Positions 7,896 through 13,346 of a DNA stretch of 14,460 nt are shown piece after piece (the first letter of the stretch is position 1; every line of letters starts with the position of its first letter). Both the position numbers and the translations under genes were made by a program. A model generated the notes under the pieces. That model was not told where the DNA came from, searched no databases, and saw nothing but the letters and a program-made list of their open reading frames with translations. The DNA comes from Verrucomicrobiales bacterium (lineage in GTDB: Bacteria; Verrucomicrobiota; Verrucomicrobiia; Limisphaerales; UBA9464): contig DLVS01000589.1 in assembly GCA_003445095.1 (NCBI GenBank), positions 1-14,460 of the forward strand, in the 5' to 3' direction.

Positions 7896-8393
7896 TCACT
7901 TCGCAGCCAACGCCTTCTCGATTTCCTTGATGTACTGGCGCTTGGTCTCGTCGCCTCCGAAGCCTTCATGCACCGCAATGAGTTTTCCGGAGCGATCCAG
8001 GAGGAAGGATGCCGGAATGCCGCTAATGTCCAATTTCTCCGCCAGCGTTCCTTTCGCATCGCGCACGATCGGGAACTCGACCTTCATTTTCTTGAGGAAC
8101 CCATCCATGTCCGCCTTGCTTTCATCGATACTGATTCCGAGCACCACCAAGCCCTGGTCCTTGTATTTGGCATAAATCTCTTGCAGCGCCGGAAAGGAAT
8201 GCCGACACGGTGGACACCAAGAGGCCCAGAAATCCACCAAGACTACTTTTCCCTTCAGGTCGGGTAGTGTGCCTTCCAGGCTTTGCTGGCTCAGGTTCAA
8301 AAACGGTTCCCCGACCTTCGGCGCCCCGGCCAGACCAGCGAGCGTGGAGACCGCGCATAACGCAACAACAAGACTACGACGCAACATGTTCAT
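7896..8393 (-). CDS. TlpA/ResA-like exported thioredoxin
   Basis: A 165-residue thiol-disulfide oxidoreductase expected outside the cytoplasm. The ATG at 8393 gives a signal peptide (basic start, hydrophobic to about 22, cleavage near A-G-A); an upstream in-frame start at 8462 would place a long polar stretch before it. The thioredoxin fold holds the active site W-A-S-W-C-P-P-C with Cys60 and Cys63, and the cis-proline in G-I-P-A-S-F (Pro127). The segment G-L-V-V-L-G-I-S-I-D (81-90) is typical of TlpA/ResA/AhpC-TSA members, which usually act as reductases for cytochrome maturation or other exported thiol proteins. Here no cytochrome gene is near; the next gene encodes a lipoprotein with a C-x-C tail, a plausible client. 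The start overlaps the end of the apbE-like gene by 20 bp. Confidence 0.93.
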   Translation of the reverse strand: MNMLRRSLVVALCAVSTLAGLAGAPKVGEPFLNLSQQSLEGTLPDLKGKVVLVDFWASWCPPCRHSFPALQEIYAKYKDQGLVVLGISIDESKADMDGFLKKMKVEFPIVRDAKGTLAEKLDISGIPASFLLDRSGKLIAVHEGFGGDETKRQYIKEIEKALAAK

Positions 8394-9408
8394 GAAAGTG
8401 ACGTGATTGAAGGACTTGAGTCTCGGTGACAATGGCCCCCGCAGCCCCAGGTGTCGAGTCAATGAGCCGCAGTCCCTCTACCGGCCCGAGTACCAAGGCC
8501 GAAGTACTGAGCAAACCCGCCTGAAGACACGAAGGTGCCAGGACACTCACTGCCCGAACGCCGTTGTTCGTCGGACGGCCCGTCCGAGGATCAAGGATGT
8601 GACTGTAGCGAACTCCGTTGATCTCGAACCGGCGATGATAATCACCCGAGGTCGCCACCGCCGCCTCGCGCACCGCCAGTCCACGCCAAGTCCGCCCGGG
8701 AGCGGCCGGATCCTCGAGTCCCACATGCCAACCCGGCCGACCATCCGCGGGTAAGCCCACCACTCGAATGTCCGCCCCGAAATCCACCAAGGCTCCCGTC
8801 AGCCCTCCGTGCCGGGCCAGCAACGCCACCTGATCCACCGCGAATTCCTTACCCATTCCCCCCAGATCCAGCCCCATCCCCGTGACCGGCAGAAAGATTC
8901 GTCCCGAAGCCCGCTGCACTCGTCGCCACCCGACGCACTCCATCGCCTGGCGAATAGCCTCTTCACTCGGAATGACCCCCGCCTTCCAATTCCATAACCG
9001 CAGGAGCGGCAGCACCGTCGGATCCAAGACACCGCGTGAGAGAAAATTGAGTTCATGACAGATCGCGATGATTCGTTCCGCCTCCGGATCTAAGTCGACC
9101 CAGTCCACTCCCGCCGCCTCATTGATTCGAGAGACGAGCGACCCCGGAAGAAAGCGAGAATACTTGGCCTCGAATCCCGCCACCCACGCCAACGCCGACT
9201 CGACGAACGCTGCGACGGCCGCCGAGGGCCCGACCAATGTCAGTCGGCAAACCGTTCCAAGCGCTTGGAACTCTACCTGTCGCCCCCCGCTCGCCGACGT
9301 CTCCCGCACCGTCCCTCGGATCCGTCGTAGGATTTCGCTCGCTCCGAACGAATCCTGAATCGTCGAGGGAATAGTCGCCGTGACCGGTTGATGGCGCCTC
9401 AGAACCAT
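8374..9408 (-). CDS. ApbE-like FAD:protein FMN transferase
   Basis: ApbE enzymes use FAD and a divalent metal to attach FMN to a Thr or Ser of exported redox proteins. The 344-residue protein shows the family's blocks in order: A-L-G-T-V-C (49-54), K-Y-S-R-F-x-x-G-S-L-V-S-R-I-N (82-96), D-L-G-G-M-G-K-E-F-A-V-D (181-192), V-D-F-G-A-D-I-R-V-V-G (208-218) and S-G-D-Y-H-R-R-F with S-H-I-L-D-P-R-T-G (254-277). Two oddities: the first 45 residues hold no signal peptide or lipobox, although these enzymes are normally exported, and the C-terminal A-D-x-L-x-T motif is A-G-L-L-S-T (297-302), so the usual metal-ligand Asp is Gly298. I recall such A-G variants as a subgroup. The start overlaps the DUF3570 gene's end by 10 bp, and that upstream protein carries a matching D-S-I-S-G-A-T site. 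Confidence 0.92.
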   Translation of the reverse strand: MVLRRHQPVTATIPSTIQDSFGASEILRRIRGTVRETSASGGRQVEFQALGTVCRLTLVGPSAAVAAFVESALAWVAGFEAKYSRFLPGSLVSRINEAAGVDWVDLDPEAERIIAICHELNFLSRGVLDPTVLPLLRLWNWKAGVIPSEEAIRQAMECVGWRRVQRASGRIFLPVTGMGLDLGGMGKEFAVDQVALLARHGGLTGALVDFGADIRVVGLPADGRPGWHVGLEDPAAPGRTWRGLAVREAAVATSGDYHRRFEINGVRYSHILDPRTGRPTNNGVRAVSVLAPSCLQAGLLSTSALVLGPVEGLRLIDSTPGAAGAIVTETQVLQSRHFHEHVAS

Positions 9409-10640
9409 ACGGTAAACCCCGCCGTAATTACATTGGCACTCGGATAAGCACTTTCCAAAGTGATCCCGTCCGTCCCGATCATGTGATATCGCTTATAGGT
9501 GACGGTCAGGGTAATGAGGTCGGTCAACTTGGCCTGAACCTGCGCCCCATACGTAAAAGTATTCAACTGAGACAGTCGATAGTCCGACGAGTAGTAGCTG
9601 GGCCAGGCCGGGACCTCGCCGATTTCACCGTCGCCGGGATAGCCGGGGTCGCCCGGGAACAAGATCGTGCCGTCAGGCAAGACCGAGTACGGTGAACCAT
9701 CGGGCAGACTCGGATCGCCCTCGAACTGGGTTGCGTAGAAGTTAGCGGCCGATTGGTGATAGAACCGAAATTGCGGCGCCAAAACGACCCGCCGACCGAG
9801 CTTCTGAAACCAAGTCAACGCCAACGTTTGGCTGACCACGTCCCAGTCGTCGTTTCCAAAACGAAAGCTGGCTTCGAGCGCACCATCGATGTGCTGCACA
9901 TAATGGTTGACTCCCAGCCAAACCACTTGGCGGAAGCGGTGACCCGGTCGATTTTCGGGAGCATTGACCCCGAACGGCAGCGGATCGTAACTAGGATCTG
10001 GGAAAGCATAGAAGAAGTTAACCCCCTTGTAAGGATCGGAGAGATAGCCGTCATTGTAGCCAAGCGTGACATTCAAGGTGAGCGTCGTTCTCGGCCCCAG
10101 AAGCTGGGTCACTCCCAGCAACAAGTCGGACGTCCCTTTGTCGGCAAATTCGGGCTGATACGTGCCCAGCACCTGGTCGAAATTATGAGCCAGACCGATA
10201 GCCAAGGTCGTCTGTTTCTTGTTAATCTCAATGAGCTCATTGAATGACAGCCCCAAGCTCTTGTAGTCGTGTTCGTAGCTGTAGGCGAACTGAGGTTGGT
10301 GCGTGAATCGGCCTTGCTTGATCCCAAACTCGACATAGCCCGCGTACCGTTTGTCGTCGAACATGGTCAGCGGCACTTGCGGGTCGCCCGCCGGAGGTGG
10401 GCCGCCCGTGGGGGTGGCCCCCGAAATTGAATCGAAGATAAACTCCCCCTGGAGAACCAAATTCGGATTCAGCTCCTTCTCCACATAGACCGCGCTGGTG
10501 TTCACGTCGGTCCGGTTACCGTCTTCATAGTAGCCCTCGAAACGATACTCGACCCGGTCCTGAGCTTGGGGCCGCAGCGGTTCGAACAAGCACAGCAATC
10601 CAGCCAAAAAAGCGGCTCTCCAACTCGGTGAATGGAGCAT
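9399..10640 (-). CDS. DUF3570 outer-membrane beta-barrel protein with possible flavinylation motif
   Basis: A 413-residue exported protein; the ATG at 10640 begins a signal peptide ending near P-Q-A (residues 24-27). A longer frame from 10793 overlaps the ThuA gene and is rejected. The body alternates hydrophobic and polar residues in many short strands, is rich in Tyr, Phe and Gly, and ends in V-W-F, a terminal aromatic typical of outer-membrane barrels. Near the N-terminus, D-R-V-E-Y-R-F-E-G-Y-Y-E-D (28-40) and D-S-I-S-G-A-T-P-T-G-G (70-80) fit what I remember of DUF3570. The stretch Asp70 to Thr76 matches the D-x-x-[ST]-G-A-[ST] sequence flavinylated by ApbE, whose gene follows directly with a 10-bp overlap. 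Whether this site is on the periplasmic side is inference. No Shine-Dalgarno is seen; the gene starts 11 bp after the ThuA stop. Confidence 0.88.
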   Translation of the reverse strand: MLHSPSWRAAFLAGLLCLFEPLRPQAQDRVEYRFEGYYEDGNRTDVNTSAVYVEKELNPNLVLQGEFIFDSISGATPTGGPPPAGDPQVPLTMFDDKRYAGYVEFGIKQGRFTHQPQFAYSYEHDYKSLGLSFNELIEINKKQTTLAIGLAHNFDQVLGTYQPEFADKGTSDLLLGVTQLLGPRTTLTLNVTLGYNDGYLSDPYKGVNFFYAFPDPSYDPLPFGVNAPENRPGHRFRQVVWLGVNHYVQHIDGALEASFRFGNDDWDVVSQTLALTWFQKLGRRVVLAPQFRFYHQSAANFYATQFEGDPSLPDGSPYSVLPDGTILFPGDPGYPGDGEIGEVPAWPSYYSSDYRLSQLNTFTYGAQVQAKLTDLITLTVTYKRYHMIGTDGITLESAYPSANVITAGFTVWF

Positions 10641-10651
10641 CGCTGGCACGT

Positions 10652-11554
10652 CTATTTTTGGGGCTTCGGATCTAAGTTCTGCTTCAAGTCGTCTTCGCTG
10701 ACGGTGGAATTCACGCCGTCGGCCGGAATGTCCAGCTTCGCTAACCAGAGCAGCGCATTGAGCAAGACCTTTCGCTGGTTTGGATCGCCCCAATTGGCAT
10801 GCGTGTGCCCGCCGGTAAACCCAAAGCCACGCCCACCGTTGGGTCGCTCAAGAGTCCACATCATCACCTCAGGTCGCCCCGACGCGGCAATGATATGCGG
10901 ATACGGTCCATTGGGATAAACGTAAGGCCCCTTACGCACCGTGTCGGACGGAGTCGCTACCAAAATCGGCGTCAGTCCATTCGTGGACTCAGCCCAGCGC
11001 ATATTGAAATACCATTCGTCGCGATCGCTGAAAGGCTTCACGCCGCGGGCCACCGGATGATTAGGGAACTGAGCGTAATCAGGCGACCACATCGGATTGA
11101 CGGAATAGAGGTGTTCGTAATTGCCCCCAATCCAGCGCTGCATCGCGGCCGCCGGGTCGCCCTTGGGGACCTCGACGCCGTAATGGGCAAATCCCAGCCC
11201 CACACCCTTCGCGGCGAGCTCGTCGAGTACTTTGACCCGCTCGGGCTTGATGGCTGGATGCCCGTTGCCACCGTCGCAATAGATCAGGATGGCGGCGGCA
11301 TTCGCCAGAGCATCGGAATCGTCCACCACGGTTCCGCCCACAACTTTGGTTGGCCAGCCGTTGGAATAAACCGTGACCTCGAGCCCCGGAATGTTGGCGA
11401 GACACTTTTGGAACAAGAGGCAGCCCGCTCGAAATTCATGCATTCCCGGCGGATGACTGGGAGTACCGGCAATCAGAACGATCTGTTTGGCGAACGCGGT
11501 AGAAGTAGGGGCAGAGAGCAGCAGCAAAAAAACGAAGGTCAAAAAGGCTTTCAT
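10652..11554 (-). CDS. exported ThuA-domain protein
   Basis: A 300-residue protein with a signal peptide cleaved near A-F-A-K (residue 22) and one ThuA-like domain, a flavodoxin-like fold related to class I glutamine amidotransferases and first linked to trehalose use. The biochemical role of exported ThuA proteins in Planctomycetota and Verrucomicrobiota is unclear. Visible marks: G-T-P-S-H (30-34), G-F-A-H-Y-G (121-126), D-E-W-Y-F-N (179-184) and a C-terminal G-R-G-F-G-F-T-G-G-H (241-250). The Cys of an amidotransferase nucleophile elbow is not evident at G-F-A-H-Y-G, so hydrolysis of that kind is doubtful. The gene is first in the minus-strand cluster and ends 11 bp before the DUF3570 start; it could be a co-transcribed partner or a neighbour by chance. 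GAGGG about 11 nt upstream of the ATG is one of the few plausible ribosome sites here. Confidence 0.9.
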   Translation of the reverse strand: MKAFLTFVFLLLLSAPTSTAFAKQIVLIAGTPSHPPGMHEFRAGCLLFQKCLANIPGLEVTVYSNGWPTKVVGGTVVDDSDALANAAAILIYCDGGNGHPAIKPERVKVLDELAAKGVGLGFAHYGVEVPKGDPAAAMQRWIGGNYEHLYSVNPMWSPDYAQFPNHPVARGVKPFSDRDEWYFNMRWAESTNGLTPILVATPSDTVRKGPYVYPNGPYPHIIAASGRPEVMMWTLERPNGGRGFGFTGGHTHANWGDPNQRKVLLNALLWLAKLDIPADGVNSTVSEDDLKQNLDPKPQK

Positions 11555-11772
11555 AGCTTTGGCTGCCCTCAGCTTGGTAGGCGCACCCGACGAGGCAAGA
11601 GGGTTTTCTCGGGATTCACCGGCGGCGAGGACTGCTTGAGCCCCAGTGGCCCTGCCTGGTTTTGTAGCCTTGAATCGGATACGTCTTCTGCACCGTCACC
11701 CCCGCGATGATGGCAATGGGCAAAATCGACATCGCCAAAATCGAGGCTGCACGCCGCGGGTGACGGGAGTGA

Positions 11773-11808
11773 CTGCCTTGGCAGAACCAATCCCGACGGG
11801 ATTGGTTC
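11773..11808. repeat. two abutting palindromes upstream of the ThuA-redox cluster
   Basis: CTGCC-TT-GGCAG (11773-11784) runs straight into a perfect inverted repeat with 12-bp arms, GAACCAATCCCG (11784-11795) and CGGGATTGGTTC (11797-11808), around a single A. The outer arms could form a 10-bp RNA stem with a 5-nt loop. Neither strand shows a T-run after it, so a standard terminator is unlikely. A dimer-binding operator or a copy of a dispersed palindromic repeat both fit; it lies 219 bp or more before the ThuA start. Confidence 0.6.
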
Positions 11809-12019
11809 AATTAGGAGGCAAGCGTCGTGGTTTCACGCGTCACCGCCGAAAAGCTTCTCCCTCCTTCGACCTCCCTACTTCATCCATCCTGACCAGCGGC
11901 GGCCAGGGGCGTTTGAAACCTTCACCGGGCCACTCCTTCGTCGTGTCGATACCCGGTTTACGGCCGATGGTGATTTCGCTGGCCTCTGCCAAGCCGAAGC
12001 TCGAACGCAGAGGTATCTT

Positions 12020-12048
12020 CACCAGCTACGGCCCAGCGAAGGCTGGTG
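12020..12048 (-). terminator. possible hairpin after the toxin gene
   Basis: CACCAGC (12020-12026) pairs with GCTGGTG (12042-12048), and an alternative inner stem CCAGC (12033-12037) pairs with GCTGG (12042-12046). It lies 25 bp beyond the toxin stop on the - strand. There is no T-run, so only a weak terminator candidate. Confidence 0.25.
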
Positions 12049-12073
12049 GCGTGGACGAGCACGTCGGACGGCG

Positions 12074-12511
12074 TCACTTTTCCACCAAGGGATTGCGCAC
12101 CTTGAGTTGCGGAAAGGCGGAGAAGTCGCGGTCCGCCGACCAGAGTTCACTCACGCCGTGATGCAGGCACAAAGCCGCAATGCGCGCGTCGTGAATGCGT
12201 GGGCCGAAAATCTTCGCAGCTTGTGCAATGCTGCGGAGTTTCTCGAAGTAGCCGGGGCTTTCGGACAGCAGGTGCAGTTGCGGCGAACCGAACAGCGATT
12301 CCAGAAAGGCGATGGCATTCGGCAATGGGGAAGCAGGCTTATAAATTTTGCTGTTCGTGACCACGCCAATGAACTCGTGAACGCACGGCCAGGGTAGGGC
12401 CCAGGGGGCAGAGCCTTCCAACACCGGGCGGAGATTCTCTGTGGCGCTGGAATGAAATTCCGAATCCTCCCGGTAGGCATAAACAAGGAGATTGGTGTCA
12501 ACAGCGATCAT
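12074..12511 (-). CDS. vapC: PIN-domain toxin (VapC family)
   Basis: A 145-residue PIN-domain protein, predicted to be a metal-dependent endoribonuclease that cuts tRNA or rRNA when freed from its antitoxin. The four-acid active site is visible: Asp5 in I-A-V-D-T-N-L-L-V-Y-A, Glu46 in V-H-E-F, Asp108 in R-I-H-D-A-R-I-A-A, and Asp127 in S-A-D-R-D-F. The D-T-N-x-L-V-Y-A opening and the 'H-D-A-x-I-A-A' block are strongly typical. Its ATG overlaps the antitoxin TGA as ATGA (12508-12511), the usual coupled order with antitoxin first. The RNA target cannot be predicted. No sign of truncation. Confidence 0.93.
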   Translation of the reverse strand: MIAVDTNLLVYAYREDSEFHSSATENLRPVLEGSAPWALPWPCVHEFIGVVTNSKIYKPASPLPNAIAFLESLFGSPQLHLLSESPGYFEKLRSIAQAAKIFGPRIHDARIAALCLHHGVSELWSADRDFSAFPQLKVRNPLVEK

Positions 12512-12756
12512 GCGCCGTGGCCCCGATAGATTTCGTCACGGATCTTGTCCCAGCCTGCGTTCTTGAATTCGTCGGTCAGGCCGCGGCCTTTGAAAGTCAC
12601 GGGCTTCCATTTCCATTTGGCGGGCGTGGCTTGCTTTTCTTTCAACACCAGCCGCAGTCCTTGCTCGGTCAAGGAACGGAAGGTCGTCTTCTCTCTCCGC
12701 GCGACTCGTTGGGCGCGCTCGAAAAGATCGTCGGCAATTTCGATGGTCGTCTTCAT
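12508..12756 (-). CDS. vapB: VapB-type antitoxin
   Basis: An 82-residue antitoxin. The N-terminal part (about 1-40) opens with M-K-T-T-I-E-I-A-D-D-L-F and continues with a helix ending in L-T-E-Q-G-L-R-L-V-L, a ribbon-helix-helix DNA-binding domain that usually represses its own operon as a dimer. The C-terminal half, Trp/Lys-rich and then G-R-G-L-T-D-E-F, would wrap around the toxin. The open frame extends to 12993, but the added part is Arg/Ser/Pro-rich without family likeness; ATG at 12756 is preferred, with an ATG at 12771 as the only close alternative. It overlaps vapC by 4 bp. Confidence 0.88.
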   Translation of the reverse strand: MKTTIEIADDLFERAQRVARREKTTFRSLTEQGLRLVLKEKQATPAKWKWKPVTFKGRGLTDEFKNAGWDKIRDEIYRGHGA

Positions 12757-13346
12757 CGTATGGCGACCCATATTCTCACGGCTGGCTGCCCATATCAAGC
12801 AGCGCCTCCGAACGGCGCCGCGCGTACGCTTGCTGCCCCCCGATCCGCTAATGGAGGGACAGCAGATTCGCGGCGACGGAGCGGGAGACGAGGCTGGACG
12901 GAGTGACGAACAACCCGCTGCTGCCCGGCCGGAAACTGCCGTCCGACTATTTGGGCAACCGACATGGCGGCTTGGAAATCGGGCATCTGACATCTGCCAA
13001 TTGAAATCAAGCGAAGCATAGAGCCATCCGGCAACTTCTCGTCACGCCAACGCATCGCAAAGGCGGACGCACGTTCAACCGCACCTGACCCAGGACAACC
13101 TTTTGTTGCATCTGCAACATGACCTCGGTCAATGCAGCCGCGTCGCAGTGGGGAATGTTTTGCGGAGGATGAATTGGACGGTGAGCGATCTCATCACCGC
13201 AGATTAGGTGGAAGCGGTTATTTTTTCCTCCGCCAAGACTGACGGTCGTTGGACGAAAAGCTCGGGCAGCAGCGCGAATTGTTTCGGAAGGTGCATGACA
13301 ATATTCGCCTGGCGGCTTCGTCCAATTCAACGCGGATACGTCATGT
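12757..13346. other. 590-bp stretch without a convincing gene
   Basis: Frames of 86 and 107 codons run on the - strand and one of 158 codons overlaps on the +, but composition is irregular (Arg, Pro, Cys rich) and no motif is visible. It should hold the vapBC promoter close to 12760-12850; no operator repeat next to the antitoxin start was obvious. The one clear structure is the inverted repeat at 13104-13119. Confidence 0.5.
13104..13119. repeat. short perfect inverted repeat
   Basis: TGTTGCA (13104-13110) and TGCAACA (13113-13119) are perfect 7-bp arms around TC. It lies 348 bp upstream of the antitoxin start and 228 bp downstream of the LamG gene stop. The size suits a dimeric regulator site, but the placement far from any start makes the role unclear. 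Confidence 0.4.

Larger units (their letters stand above)
11555..12073. other. 519-bp stretch without a convincing gene
   Basis: It separates the toxin gene from the ThuA-led cluster and should contain that cluster's promoter. Two weak - strand frames are noted. A 64-codon frame (11616-11810, TTG start) has a hydrophobic segment I-L-A-M-S-I-L-P-I-A-I-I-A-G-V but begins inside the palindrome at 11784-11808. A 60-codon frame (11840-12022) contains P-G-E-G-F-K-R-P-W-P-P-L-V-R-M-D-E. Neither matches a family I know. Palindromes at 11773-11784, 11784-11808 and 12020-12048 are the clearest structures. Confidence 0.5.

Noticed and set aside
7649..8059. 136-codon frame that includes the mini-lipoprotein
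   Set aside because: Its first 57 codons are an out-of-frame reading of the thioredoxin gene's 3' end; the lipobox fixes the start at 7888.
11784..11808. Reading the 12-bp-arm palindrome as an intrinsic terminator
   Set aside because: No T-run on either strand, and it lies over 200 bp from the nearest gene end.
12757..12993. N-terminal extension of the antitoxin frame
   Set aside because: The extra residues are low in order and absent from VapB-type proteins, while the ATG at 12756 begins exactly at the ribbon-helix-helix domain.
13007..13330. 107-codon - strand frame in the gap after the LamG gene
   Set aside because: No recognisable family, signal sequence or typical codon pattern; not supported as a gene.
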